A DNA stretch of 64,000 nt, taken from NCBI GenBank assembly GCA_024291935.2, contig CM044318.1, forward strand, positions 86,959,501 through 87,023,500, in the 5' to 3' direction. Both the position numbers and the translations under genes were made by a program. Each line of letters begins with the position of its first letter. Position 1 is the first letter of the stretch. The notes under the pieces were generated by a model. That model saw nothing but the letters and a program-made list of their open reading frames with translations, had not been told where the DNA came from and did no database searches. Positions 34,190-45,715 of the stretch are shown in pieces. The DNA comes from Okapia johnstoni. Lineage: Eukaryota > Chordata > Mammalia > Artiodactyla > Giraffidae.

Positions 34190-34674
34190 GAGTCAGGCTA
34201 AATGGTAACGCTGGGCATGGAACAGGGTCTTCCCACCTGTGCAAATATAACAACATTGCCAAATGCTACCCGGGCCCACAGTGAAGGGCCAGCAAATACA
34301 CAAACACAGAGCATCCCTATCAGCAGGATCTAAGCAGAACTGCTCCCCAGCACAGGCACTGGACCTGGTGTGGCCTCCACATCTCCCCACAACTGAGACT
34401 CTGAACTACTTCTTAAAGATTTAGCTCTTAATTGAGGACCCAGAGGCAACCACAACACAGCTAGGAGAGAGAAACAGTAAAACTACAAACATAACAACAG
34501 TCAAACAAAAAGATTCTCTCCAAAACCAAAACCCAGGCAGTGTTAGATATATTAAGGCTTAGAAACACGCCCTCCCCCACCAAAATCAATATTTGCCACA
34601 ATGATTTACTATAGATGAAAAATTCTTCTATAAAAAAGACTAAAAGTACCTTAAAATAATTGTATTTAGGGTGC
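34190..34674. other. AT-rich DNA, no gene seen
   Basis: No exon. The composition resembles decayed L1-like A-rich sequence, but I cannot anchor it to a specific L1 segment. Confidence 0.35.
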
Positions 34675-34681
34675 TCAAAAA

Positions 34682-34897
34682 GATATTGCTTCTAAGTTGC
34701 TAAGTAATGTCTGAATCTTTCCGACCACATGGACTGTAGCCCACCAGGCTCCTCTGTCCATGGATTTCCTAGGCAAGAATACTGGAGTGGGTTTCCATTT
34801 CCTTCTCCAGGGGATCTTCCTACCCAGGGGTTGAACACACGTATCCTGGATTGGCAAGTGGGTTCTTTACCGCTGAGCCGCCAAAGAAGCCCATTTA
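34682..34897 (-). mobile_element. Bov-tA SINE
   Basis: Reverse Bov-tA: tail TAAGTTGCTAAGTAATGTCTG at the left, CTCCTCTGTCCATGG, head at right GCTGAGCCGCCAAAGAAGCCC. A 7-bp flanking TCAAAAA (34675-34681, 34898-34904) is a possible TSD in A-rich DNA. Confidence 0.92.
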
Positions 34898-35059
34898 TCA
34901 AAAAAATAAATGAAGAGATAGAATTTTTATTAAAAATTAAATAAAATTGATTTTTTAAATAAAAAAGAAAACAGTAATAAATAGGTATCAAAATGAACCA
35001 ATAACTAATCCTAGAAACGAATAATATAATCAATTAAATTGCAATTTTAATAGATTCAT

Positions 35060-35490
35060 CAATCCTATTTAGATCCAGTCAAGCAGAAACACAAGACAGA
35101 ACTTTGGAATTCAAATGAAATTCAAGAAAGATATATAATTACGGTTCAACTCTTAAAAGGAATTCCAGAAGGAATGATGCGTCAACAGTGTATAAAATAC
35201 TAATAACTGAGAAGTTTCTAGATGTAATTAAAGATATGCATCCTTCAAGCACTGAGCAGGGGAAAAAAGCCCATATTTAAACTACTCATAGTAGAAATGC
35301 AGATCAGGAATAAAGAAGATGCCTTTAAAACCACTAGAAGAAAGAAAATTACCTGAAACATCATTAGATTGAGATTCTCATCATCAACAAGAGATGTTAG
35401 GAGACAGTGGGATGATAATCTCAAAATGCAGGGTGATAAAAGTAATGTCGACCTCCGATTTTATACTCAGCTAAAGGGCATTCAAACTGT
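35060..35490 (+). mobile_element. Old L1, ORF1-proximal fragment
   Basis: A-rich sequence with L1 landmarks: AGGAGACAGTGGGATGATAA, CTCAAAATGCAGGGTGAT, AAAAGTAATGTCGACCTCC and TTTATACTCAGC, the order seen in old L1 (HAL1/L1M-like) 5' parts. Diverged and not coding. Confidence 0.5.
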
Positions 35491-36990
35491 GAGCCTGTTT
35501 CTTCACATTTTCCTTCCCTCCACTTCTCACCATGACTCTACTCTGGGTAAACTGTACCATCCACTGACGTCAGGCCTGGACGGATGATCTTCTCTGGCCA
35601 GTGGAAACTGGGAGAGTGTGAGATCCCACAGTTCTGAGCAAAAACCTATGAGAAACATGGTGTGTCTTTCCTGATCATCTGCATCCACCGTGAGAAGAGC
35701 ATGAGGCCACTGTGCCTTCAGTCCAGAATGAAAGTGAGGAAATTATCACGTCCTGGAAGGAGCCAGCTTGGACTAGCTTGCGAGACTGTCATATTTGCAG
35801 GAATTGTGAAATTCACTTGTTAAATATAACTGTTATAAAGAAAATAAAGTCTATAACTTACTATTAAACCTTATTAAAAACAAAGATAGCAAGTATTCAA
35901 AACTTAACAGTTTCCAATACTTTTTCCATTTTTTACTGCTCTCTCTGCTCCGAGTTCTGTGCACCCAAGGCCCCGGGTCGGGGGAGTGTTCCTCTGGGAC
36001 TCTCTCTCAAGTCTGTTCAGTCTGGCAAGTTGGTAGCTTCAGAACAGGAGTCAGTCACGGTGGGAGCATTTACACCACAGAAATTGGCAAGCACTAAAAA
36101 TCAGGGCTTTAGTTATTGCTTTGCTGGTTTCCATGACAAGACAGGGAGGGATAAAAATGTTATTGATACAGACTAAACAAAAAGATGTTTTATCTGTAGC
36201 TGTCACATTTTAAACAGAACAATAATGGAAAAAAATATTCTTCCAGTATCCAAAACTATTATCTAGTTCAGCAAAGAAGTTTCTTACATGATAGGTTTAA
36301 TTGAGAGCAAATAATACACAATTCCGACTTTTTCTTTTTTGCCCTTTTCACAGAAGCCAGCCTACTACGTCAAAACGTTTCTAAAGTTAACTGAGAAGCA
36401 CGTAACATTTCCATGTAAGCATTTCTGTTATTTTTGCTCTAAGACTGATTTGAAACCTGGAGGACCAAGGAAGATGCTGCTCAGAGGGATCCCTAGGACC
36501 AACCCGAGTGCTGGGCAGGGGACGGAGCTTGGCTGGGACCCGGCATCAAGCTGCCATTTACATCAGAGACTCAGACCGTCTGAGCTGAGGGTGCCCAGGG
36601 AGGTCATGTGGTCACCTTCCCATTGGTCCTGGAGGTTCTCAGTCCTGAGACGGGGAGGCCTTCCCCAGAGACTAGAAGAACTTCAGTGTTGATGGTGTGG
36701 ATGGCTGAGCGCCTGCAGCCTGTTACGTGTCAGGCCTGGGAGCTCATCTCCTGAGATGCCGACGGCTTCTTGCTCAGTGAACAAATGATGCGCCAGCGGA
36801 GGGTCAGGCGCCACATCCTGCCGTCTGTGCCGTAAAACCTGCTGACCCTGGACTGCAGCCCGGAATCCACACGCTGCAGATCTCAGAGTGCAGCTGCCCG
36901 GGTCTTAGTAGACGGTTAATTAGGAAAGTGAGACTCTGAGAACCAGGCAGGACCGTCTTCAGAGGAGGCGACAGACAAGGAGGGCGGAGC
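35491..36990. other. Single-copy DNA, no gene seen
   Basis: AT-rich 35790-36440, then GC-richer. No recognised exon, RNA gene or repeat. Confidence 0.4.
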
Positions 36991-37300
36991 TCCTTAAAAT
37001 GGACGGCTCACTCTTCAAGAAGGGTCTGCGGTCAGCGGTCCCTGGAGAGCAGGGAGGTGTGGGCAGAACAGAGCCACGAGGCCCAGGGCTCCTGCTGAGG
37101 GTGCCCACGGGCGGCGTGGGCCGGGCCTGCCCACCCTGGGCTCCCTGCCGCGTGCAGACAGGAGAGGCGACTTCGGTGAGGAGACTGTCACCACACTGTC
37201 CCTCTGCCGGAGCCCGGGCTCTGCCACACGCCCTTCACGCATCGCCGCCCAGCCGGCCGGCGGAACGCACAGCGCCCCGTGAGGCCTCCCTGAGTCACAA
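36990..37300. promoter_or_regulatory. CpG-dense block, candidate CpG island
   Basis: By eye about 26 CpG in 300 bases with high GC, including GGGCGGCGTGGGCC, CATCGCCGCC and CCGGCCGGCGG. In mammalian DNA, CpG retained at this density usually reflects an unmethylated germline region, often a promoter. No TATA or open coding exon is evident beside it. It sits 70 bases before an octamer-containing block. Confidence 0.4.
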
Positions 37301-37369
37301 GTCGTTCAAGGCCAGGAAAGTTCTTTCCAGACCTTCCCAGACTCATCTGGATGCGAACACGTAAGCGGG

Positions 37370-37510
37370 CAAAATGCAAATGAGAACAGGCTCCCCGAAG
37401 CGTCTCTCAGCGCCACTTAGTTTCGAGGTTACGAGCTCTGCAGTTTTTAGGGTTCTAGGGGGAATTAGCTGGAATGTTTCCGGCATTAATTCTATGAGGC
37501 CAAAGGGAAA
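37370..37510. promoter_or_regulatory. Candidate regulatory block with octamer motif
   Basis: An exact ATGCAAAT octamer (reverse of ATTTGCAT) lies at 37374-37381. It is followed by AT-richer sequence with GGAATTAGCTGGAATG and GCATTAATTC. Only motif and composition support this. Confidence 0.22.
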
Positions 37511-39261
37511 TCTCTCATTACTGGAGGAAGGGCAGGTGGCTGCTGGGACCCACGCTCCACAGAGCACCAGGCTGGGGAGGAGGGCAGAGTCCCCGGCGGC
37601 CAGGCCAGGCCTAGGCAGCAGAAAGCCCGATGCCAGGCTGCCTGCTCCACACGGAGCAGACCCGACTCCAGGGAGCCGACTCACTGTCTCTGCTGGAGCT
37701 CAGCTGGTCCACGACTCGGCTCCTTGCTCCAAGGGCTTTTTAGGGCTGGATGGCCCAGAAGCCCTTCACCTCCTTCCAAGGTCGAGGCTTTGGGCAGGGA
37801 GGGTGGTCCTGGCAGGGCCCTCGGTGGCCACACCTTGAGCCGTGCCCAGGCCGTGGGGGCCTGGGGACACAGCTCATCCTGGCCAGTTGCCCTGACCCCT
37901 CACAGGAACACGATCGGTGGGACCTGCAGACTCAGCCCCCAGGGCAGGCCTGGCCTGCATTCCCTGACGGAGCTGTGGTTTATTTTCATCTAATCCCTCA
38001 GCCCATTTTCTCTTTATGATCAGAGCTTTCTGTTGCAGGAAAAAAACAACCCCAGCAGAAACAGGCAACAGGAGAGAAGGTGGCGGTGAGAGGACTCGCA
38101 GGGCGCAGACAGACCCCGAACTGATGGGAGGCTCGGGCCCTCAGGAGCAGAGCGTCCGGAGGCAAAGCTCGGCGTGTCTGTGAGCAGCCGCGCCCGGGAG
38201 CTGGAGACTTGAAGACAGAGCTGGCCCGAGCTGTCTGGAGAAAGCTCCTGCCATCACACTCGCCACACCCAGCTCATTTTGGCTGACAGCAGCACTAGAG
38301 AATCCCAAGACTGAGGGCTTACAGAATTCATTTTCGTGTTTTCTCCGACTGGGGAAGGGCTGAGCTTCAGGGTCTCTGCAGATCCGGGCATCAGGTTTGC
38401 TGAGTCCTCTGCTACTCGTCTCTCTAGGGATGCCAGGAGGCTTCACTCTCCCCTCCCCTTGCCAGGCCGACAGCACAGGGCCCAGTGCCGCAGAGTCCCT
38501 GGGCCACCCTTTGTGACAGCGGCTGCCTGTGGGAATGTGTGCGGGTCATCTTCTTATGCCCTACCCAGAGGGACGGGGCTGAGGACAACTGGGAGATAGA
38601 GGCCTGGCTCTGACAGGCCGCCTGTTAGGTGGGTTCAGCACTTAGCAGTGTGGGCATCTTGGTATCTAAGGCATGACAATGCTGGCTGTCAAATGGCAAA
38701 TCTTGTAATGTCTGTCACTCTGTTTCCTTGTAAAGAAGAATAATTGCAGAAGCTTCATCATGGGTTCACAGGAATGGTTACATAGAGTAACCCAGGTGGA
38801 ACATCTCGCAGGATCTGCCCCATAGCCAGAAAACAGGCCTGGCCCTGCCATGCGCCTCCTCGGGGGACAGAGCTTCTGCCTCCCAGAATCTGACAATTTC
38901 TTGGGCTCTTTTCCCCCAAGGAAGCAGCTGTAATCCATGGCATAGCACTAAACTGCATTCAAATATTCCCCAAGCTTTGATTACAGCCGACCAGCAGGCT
39001 TTTTCTCCAGATGGGACCAGGGAAGAAAAGGATACTGGCTGAGCGACCCCAGCAGCTAGCTGTTTATGCAGATGTAAGTGATTAGATCTGTCATGTCTGT
39101 GGATCCCAGATTTATTCAAATTCACTACTGACTCCAGTCAAAACGCATTTGGTCGGCCCAGCCCCTCAGTGAGAACTGTCCCGCTCATACACACTTCGTC
39201 CTTATAGCTCTGCTGCCCATTCAACTTGAGAGAGAGTAAACACACGTTGAAACCATGCCTG
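37511..39261. other. Single-copy DNA, no gene seen
   Basis: GC-rich to about 38600, then mixed. No exon or repeat recognised; frames up to 154 codons lack motifs. Confidence 0.42.
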
Positions 39262-39421
39262 GGACCTCCCTTCTGGTCCGGTGGCTAAGACGCCACGCTC
39301 CCAGTGCAGAGGGCCCAGATTCGACCCTTGGCAGGGAGCTAGATCCCACGTGCCACAACTATAGAAAAAACAAGAAAATGCTAATAAATAAATAAATATA
39401 AAACAAAAAAGAAAGACAGAA
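39262..39421 (+). mobile_element. CHR-type tRNA-derived SINE
   Basis: Head GGACCTCCCTTCTGGTCCGG, B-box-like GATTCGACCC, GGGAGCTAGATCCCACGTGC, then an (AATA)n tail. A 7-bp repeat ATGCCTG at 39255-39261 and 39422-39428 is a likely TSD. Confidence 0.85.
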
Positions 39422-39428
39422 ATGCCTG

Positions 39429-40013
39429 TAAAGGTCACTTTCGTGGAGCCCATCTGTGTACGGGGCGCCGGGCTCACGCCTTCCCGGGGATGAGCTGGCT
39501 TCATCTATACACAAATCTACCAGGTAGATGCTGGCCTCAGGGGCACGCTGTAATGGGCCTTGAATGCCTGGCTGAGGGTCATGGGGCTTCTTGGCAGGTG
39601 ATGGAGTCTTGGAATATGTTACGTGCATGAGCCAGCACCTTTAATGATGACAAAGGACATCCAGCAAGTTCCTCGTGGCTGTAAAAGGCTGGTGAGCAAT
39701 GTGTGTCCCAGGGAATGCGTTATATTTTCCTTCTACTTCCACTTGCCTGTTTATTCTAAAAGTTTATAGGTGTAATAAATGCCTTGTGAAATCTCTGGCT
39801 CTGTGTATAATCCATTTACAGATGAAACATGGACCCCACAAAGTGCTACCATGAACCCCCAGGTAATGTCATTTACTTTATGTCTCTAAATATTCCAGCA
39901 AAAACCTGAATTTTAAGCAGCATCTATAATGAGCACAAAGATTTACTTCTTAAAAGAAAAATTAAAGATGATTATTTCCCCATTGCATATTCCTGGGTGA
40001 CTTATCAAAATCA
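39429..40013. other. Single-copy DNA, no gene seen
   Basis: AT-rich from 39720. No exon, RNA or transposon recognised. Confidence 0.4.
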
Positions 40014-40662
40014 GTTCATTATCAGTTCAGTTCAGTCGCTCAGTCGTGTCTGACTCTGTGATCCCATGGACTGCAGCACGCCAGGCCTCCCTGTCCGTCA
40101 CCAACTCCCAGAGTTTACTCAAACTCATGTCCATCGAGTCGGTGATGCCATCCAACCATCTCATCCTCTGTCGCCCCCTTCTCCTGCCTTCAATCTTTCC
40201 CAGCATCAGGGTCTTTTCCAATGAGTCAGTTCTTGGCATCAGGTGGTCAAAGTATTGGAGCTTCAGCTTCAACATCAGTCCTTCCAATGAATATTCAGGA
40301 CTGATTGCCTTTAGGATGGACTGGTTGGATCTCCTTGCAGTCCAAGGGACTCTCAAGAGTCTTCTCCAACACCACAGTTCAAAAGCATCAATTCTTTGGT
40401 GCTCAGCTTTCTTTATAGTCCAACTCTCACATCCATACATGACTACTGGAAAAACCGTAGCCTTGACTAGACAGACCTTTGTTGGCAAATTAATGTCTCT
40501 GCTTTTTAATATGCTGTCTAGGTTGGTCATAACTTTTCTTCCAAGGAGCAAGTGTCTTAATTTCAAGGCTGCAATCACCATCTACAGTGATTTTGGAGCC
40601 CCCCCAAAACAAAGCCAGCCACTGTTTCCATTGTTTCCCCATATGTTTGCTATGAAGTGATT
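40014..40662 (-). mobile_element. BovB LINE, 5'-truncated copy
   Basis: Reverse BovB with its 3' tail at the left (TCAGTTCAGTTCAGTCGCTC) and its truncated end near 40662. It is one of only two copies in the window without TGA at the LMRR codon (here CCA). Its right end lies about 20 bases from an inverted L1 piece. Confidence 0.93.
40027..40581 (-). pseudogene. BovB ORF2 C-terminal fragment, frame still open
   Basis: 184 codons remain open from [12 protein letters not shown] through [28 protein letters not shown] and [12 protein letters not shown] to the natural terminus. The RT core is missing because of 5' truncation, so it cannot encode an active enzyme. The intact frame suggests a comparatively young insertion. 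Confidence 0.85.
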
Positions 40663-40684
40663 CCGACCAGTGTGGAAAGGCAGT

Positions 40685-41310
40685 TCGCTATATGCCTGGG
40701 CTTATTTCTGGGCTCTCTGTCTTGTTCTGCTGGTTCGTGTGTCTGTGTTCATGTGACTCTTTTGACCTCTCCAACAAACAGTGCCGGAAACAGGAGTGCC
40801 ACTTACAGAAGGAGGTAACTGGAGGCTTACATTGCGTCGTACGCAAAAATCAACTCAAATGGATTGAAGACTTGAACATAAGGCCTGAAACTGTAAGACT
40901 CTTAGAAGAAAATGCAGGAGAAAAGCTTCTTGACATTCATGTCAGCGATGATGTCACACGTGTGACACCAAGAGCACGGGTGACAAAAGCAAAAGCAGAC
41001 GAGCGTGAGTCCCCCGGCTGAGACGCTTCTGACCCACGAAGGAAACAGCCTACAAATGAAAGCACAGACCACAGGAGGGGAGGAAACAGCTGCAAGCAAT
41101 GTATGCCAAGGGGTTCATCCCCAAATTATATAAAGAGCTCGTGCAACCTAACTGAGAAAACACAAGTTACCCAAAAGGGACCCACAGACATTTGTCAAAG
41201 AAACAGCGACGGCCAGCAGGTGTATGGAAAGGTGTCGACATCACTAACCATCGGGGAAATGGAGAAAGAGTCTATTTTGTCCAAAGCCTATAAATGGTCT
41301 GTGTTTTTTT
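40685..41310 (+). mobile_element. L1 ORF2 fragment with inverted 5' end
   Basis: 40685-40757 reads as antisense L1 ORF2 (GGGCTTATTTCTGGGCTCTC, CTGGTTCGTGTGTCTGTG). From about 40765 the sequence becomes sense ORF2 (AACTCAAATGGATTGAAGAC, TAAGGCCTGAAACTGTAAG, GAGAAAAGCTTCTTGACATT, CAAATTATATAAAGAGCTC, CAGCAGGTGTATGGAAAGG). The antisense piece comes from just upstream of the sense piece in L1, as expected for a twin-priming 5' inversion. Frames are broken. Confidence 0.68.
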
Positions 41311-42147
41311 GAGAATAAGAGAAACTACTAGAGATTTTTTAAATCCAGTTACAGTAAATTAAATTGTTTTATCAGGTGTATATACTGTTGCTTATGTCAT
41401 TTTGAAAAGGGCTAAAGTAGCCTTGATGGAAATTTTGTATTCATTGTGAAAACATTGGTTTATAAAGCACAAGATTGTATTTCAGTACAAAACAGTTTTA
41501 TGTCATTTTACCATTACTAGGTGATGGTAACAGTAAGCCCTAAGGGTGGCTAACCTAAAATTTCTGAGAAAAAGTACCTGCTACATTAACACTGTTCAGT
41601 ATTTACAAAGAGGACTATGGATGAAGATCTGATGTGGATTAAAAATTTTAGATCCTGCGATTGCGATCTGAGCCCAAATGTCACAAACCTGATGGCTGTC
41701 GGCTTCTGTCACCACAAGCACTGCTGTGAAAAAGAAGCACCTTGCTGCGCCTCTCAGACCAGTGTTTCTCAGTTGAATCTTGAGAAACCGCACCCTGGCC
41801 TCCACTCGTCAATTCTAGGTAACTTTTTAAAAATCTGTTATAATTATTCAACTGTTTAAAATGAGCATATAGCTTTAACACAAGCAAAGAAAAGGAAAAA
41901 TCTCATCACATTTACCAACAGACTTACATGGAAGTAAGTGATGGGCACATCTGTCAGTGGTTCTGGGTGTTTGTGTGAAAAACAATATGAAAACCATGGA
42001 GAGATTTCTCAGTGGGTTATTGCCAGAAGGTGAAACAGTTCAATTTAGGAGACAGTGATGGACGGATTCCTGCAAGCCCACTCCCGTCCACATTAGATCG
42101 CATTCTTTTTCTTTGTGATCTATGGCAACTCCTGCACATAATTTTTA
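41311..42147. other. Single-copy DNA, no gene seen
   Basis: AT-rich to about 41590. No exon, RNA or repeat I can name with confidence. Confidence 0.38.
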
Positions 42148-42360
42148 GGGGTTTCCCTGGTGGCTCAGATGATAGAGAATCCGCCTGCCAATGTGAGAGA
42201 CCCAGGTTTCATCCCTGGGCCGGGAAGATCCCCTGGAGGAAAGCATGGCAGCCCACTCCAGTATTCTTGCCTGGAGAATCCCACGGACAGAGGGGCCTGG
42301 AAGACTACAGTCCATGGGGTCACAGAGTCGGACATGACTGAAGTGACTGAGCGTGCACAA
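42148..42360 (+). mobile_element. Bov-tA SINE
   Basis: Head GGTTTCCCTGGTGGCTCAGA, B-box-like GGTTTCATCCC, body CCCACTCCAGTATTCTTGCC, tail AGAGTCGGACATGACTGAAG. Imperfect flanking GCACA(T)AA...TTTTTA text may be a decayed TSD. Confidence 0.94.
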
Positions 42361-43251
42361 ACTTTTTAAATCAGCCTCAAGATACATCACAATGTCTGTC
42401 GAATGGGTGAGTAAAATGCTCACTTGCCCAGGAAGAGTATTGGTGATGCAGCATTTTCCCAGCTCGTTCTTCAGAGGACTTCAAGGTACCCGATCCTCCA
42501 CTTTAGAGCCCGTGAAGCCCTGGCCAGCACTGAAGGCCTCGGGAGATCCCAGGTTCCGGGTGCAACTCAGGGTGCCCCAGTCCCACCATGCACCCCAGCA
42601 GCAGTCAGGAGAGCCCGCTGCTGTGGGCAGGTCAGAGAAAAGAGGTCACCTGTGTCCTGCACATTCCTGGGGTCCCTGTCAAGCAGCAGTTGTGACCCTC
42701 GATCCATTCCTGGGACGAGGGTGTGTGATTCCTCAAGTGTGTAGCAATCAAATATACAAACATCTCAAACACAAGCAAATAACACACGTGATGTAAAGTA
42801 TACTTATCAGGACAGCTCCGTCCCATCAGTTACTCAACCACTAAGACCTGAATAATGCGCTCCATGCGGTACACCTAACACCTAAACGCGTGTAATTGTT
42901 AAGAAAACAAATTTAATTCTGTGCAAAACTTGCTTAGCTGTACGTTTCAAATTCTTAAAATACAGAAAAAATATTTCCCATCTCTTCCTTCCTCTGAAAA
43001 TGCCAAACTACATGGATTTCTGTTGCTTCGGCAACCTAATTGAAACCTTGTTCAACTTCACAATAAGACACAGACTCCCACAGGCTGCCACCACTTACGT
43101 TTCCTGCGGTGTTACCTGATCTGTGAGGCTGCTGTATTTTAGAAAAAACAGCTTTTTAAGAGAAAACATTAACATTAACCTTTGAGAGAAGACACGAACA
43201 AGTTATTTTCAGCATTCCATTAAAATCTATCTTGCAAAAATGGTATTTAGA
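42361..43251. other. Single-copy DNA, no gene seen
   Basis: GC-rich 42420-42720 and AT-rich after. No exon or repeat recognised. Confidence 0.4.
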
Positions 43252-43440
43252 GGGGCTTCCCTGGTGGTCCAGTGGCCAAGACTCCTCACTGCCAGTGCAG
43301 AGGGCCTGAGTTCAGTCCCTGGTCAGGGAGCTAGATCCCACGTGGCACAGCTAAAGATTCCACGTGCTGCAACCCAAAGCGCTCTCACGCTGCGACTAAG
43401 ACCCGGCAGAGACAAAGGAAATAAATCAATTAACTAAAAT
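43252..43440 (+). mobile_element. CHR-type tRNA-derived SINE
   Basis: Head GGGGCTTCCCTGGTGGTCCA, B-box-like GAGTTCAGTCCC, CAGGGAGCTAGATCCCACG, CGACTAAGACCCGGCAGAG and an AAATAAATC tail. TSD not clear. Confidence 0.9.
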
Positions 43441-44340
43441 GCTTTTGAAAACAGTATTTGGAAAATTTGGAAACAATATCCATGATACAGTCATATGCTA
43501 TATCTGAGTTAAATTGTACATTTTAAATGTACAATTCCATTCAGTATGTTAGAAAGAATTTGTTCAGCTATTCACTTTTTGCAACCTGGGGCATTTCAAT
43601 TGACACAGGTAATCTTTGAAATAAATTTTGTTTAGCTGACAGAATCTTTGGATTACTTCATTCTCAAATATTTTCTCTTGACACCCATTAATTAAAAAGT
43701 AAGTGACACTAAAGACATCAAAATATGTATCCTTTTAGAGTAAAGTAGTATTACAATCAGAGGCAGATATAGAACCTCAAAGCCTTTCACTAATAAGAAT
43801 AAAAAGTCTTTCACTAATAAATGAGACAAAATAAAAATCAGATTTTTCTACAGAGCTAGCAAAGAGGAACAGAAGGAGTTTCTGAGATTTTGGAGCTCTC
43901 TGTAGGAAGTGATAGAACTGTGGTAGCTTCCACACCTGGAGAAGGTGTCCAGGTGGAGAAACTTCGCAGAGGTGAGGGGACATCAGTGGACCTTGAAGGA
44001 TCGTGTGGGTACCGGTGGACTGGAATCTGCAAGAAAGAACTTCAAGGCAAGGGCAGAGCATTCTGTTCAGTGAGTCCCTCAGTCACTTCTCCCCAAGTAT
44101 GGCCAAAAACAGCAGTGGAGGAGATGCTGGTCAGGACATTTTAGAGCTTTTTTTGTTGTCAAAGTGTCTGGATGCCATGGCTCTCCTGGAGTTGAAACCA
44201 AAGCTGAGCCAAAAATACCTGTCTGCCTCTAGGTCACGTACTGACAAGATCCAAAATGTGGATGGCATTTGGGTGATCCCAACTGAGCTTCATCTGATTA
44301 AAGCAGTGACTCTGAACCAGCTCAACCAGACTCGGGGGAA
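43441..44340. other. Unassigned DNA, no gene confirmed
   Basis: AT-rich to 43860. 44003-44359 holds a 118-codon plus-strand frame with no motif I recognise. It may be the decayed 5' region of the L1 that follows; I do not call a gene. Confidence 0.35.
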
Positions 44341-45322
44341 TCTGAAAAAATCAGCCTAGCCCCATCTGGGAAAGGAATGAAACAAAATCAAGTGATACTT
44401 AAGGCTCCACTCTCCTTTCATAAACAATGTCCAGAATCAAATGAAAAGTCACAAGATACGCATGAAAGCAAAAGATACTACCCTTGATCCAGTGAGACAG
44501 AGTGAATAGAAGCAGATTCTGGGCTCATCCTACTATTAGAACCGGCAAACCAGGGCTCTAAACCAACTACAACAAATGTGACAAACACAACCTCCAGGCA
44601 GGTGATCAAGGTTAACATGAGCTATGACAAGTTCTACTGAGACCACGGACCCTGGTACACCGCGACGAGAAGGGCACTTTACCCTGCGGTCTTCCTCCCA
44701 AAGACACTGCCCAGTCCAGCTGTTAGACAGGCAGGTCTCAGTTGAGGGAACTCTGCAGAATGCCTGACCGGCACTCTGCTCAGAGTCAAGGTCATCAAGA
44801 ACAAAGAAAGTCTGAGAAACTGTTGAAGTCAAGAGGAGCCTAAGGAGACAGGAGACTAAATGTCTGTGATGTCCTGCTTGGGACCCTGAGTGAGAGCCTG
44901 GGACAGAAAAAGGACATCAGAAGTATGAATAAAGCATGGATTTAGTTAACATATCAACACTCGTTTACTGATATTGTCTAACCTATGAAACCACAGCAAG
45001 AAATTAGTAATAGGAGAAAGAGCACGTGAGGTGACGGGGCTGCCCGTCCCGCCTCTGCAGTCTCTCTGCAAATTTGAGACCCTGCCCAAAGTGAGCGCTG
45101 ACCTTATAAAAAACAAAACATTGCTGGGAAAAGTGAACACAGAATCAACAATGCGTGAGGAACACTGAGAGGCCCACATTATGTGTAATTAAATTCCCAG
45201 GAGAAGAAAAGATGGAGTGTGGGACAGGGAGAAAGATCTGAAAGGTTCTGGCTGGAAATTGTCCAAATTTGATGAAAATAAAAAGGAACCCACAAATTCA
45301 AGGAGCAAAATAAATGCCAAAT

Positions 45323-45419
45323 ACGCAAACTCTGGGAGACAGCGAAGGACAGGGAAGCCTGGCGTGCTGCAGCCCATGGGTCACAAAGAGTCAGACATAA
45401 GTTAGTGACTGAACAACAA
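45323..45419 (+). mobile_element. 97-bp BovB 3' tail insertion
   Basis: Only the last ~97 bases of BovB: CAAACTCTGGGAGACAGCG ... GCGTGCTGCAGCCCATGGG ... ACTGAACAACAAC. A 5-bp repeat CAAAT (45318-45322, 45420-45424) may be a TSD. L1-like sequence continues on both sides. Confidence 0.85.
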
Positions 45420-45639
45420 CAAATCATAAATTCAGAGGAAACCACAGCTAGACATATCCTGGCCCAACTGATGGAAGAGTAGAGAAAGAGAAAATCTAAA
45501 AAGTCAGAGAAAAATACGCATTATTTCAGGGGGACAATGGGAAGGATGATGACTTCTCCTAAGAAAACACCAGGAAGATAGCAAGGCTATACTGAAAATA
45601 CAGAGCTGAAAATAAATCCTGCCAAATTAGAATTCTATG

Positions 45640-45715
45640 TTCAGAGAAAAAGAAGGAGCAAGCGAAGGAGAAGGAAAAGCCAAAGGAGAAGGAGGAGAAA
45701 GAGGAGGAGGGTCAA
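45640..45715 (+). repeat. Purine-rich (GGAGAA/GAA) simple repeat
   Basis: An uninterrupted-looking purine tract of GAAGGAG, AAGGAGAAGG and GAGGAGG units with few pyrimidines. Probably grown from an A/G-rich L1 segment. Confidence 0.75.

Noticed and set aside
41750..41840. Possible MER5-like DNA transposon text (CAGTGTTTCTCAGTTG ... TTTTTAAAAATC)
   Set aside because: Similarity is too short and patchy to name a family.
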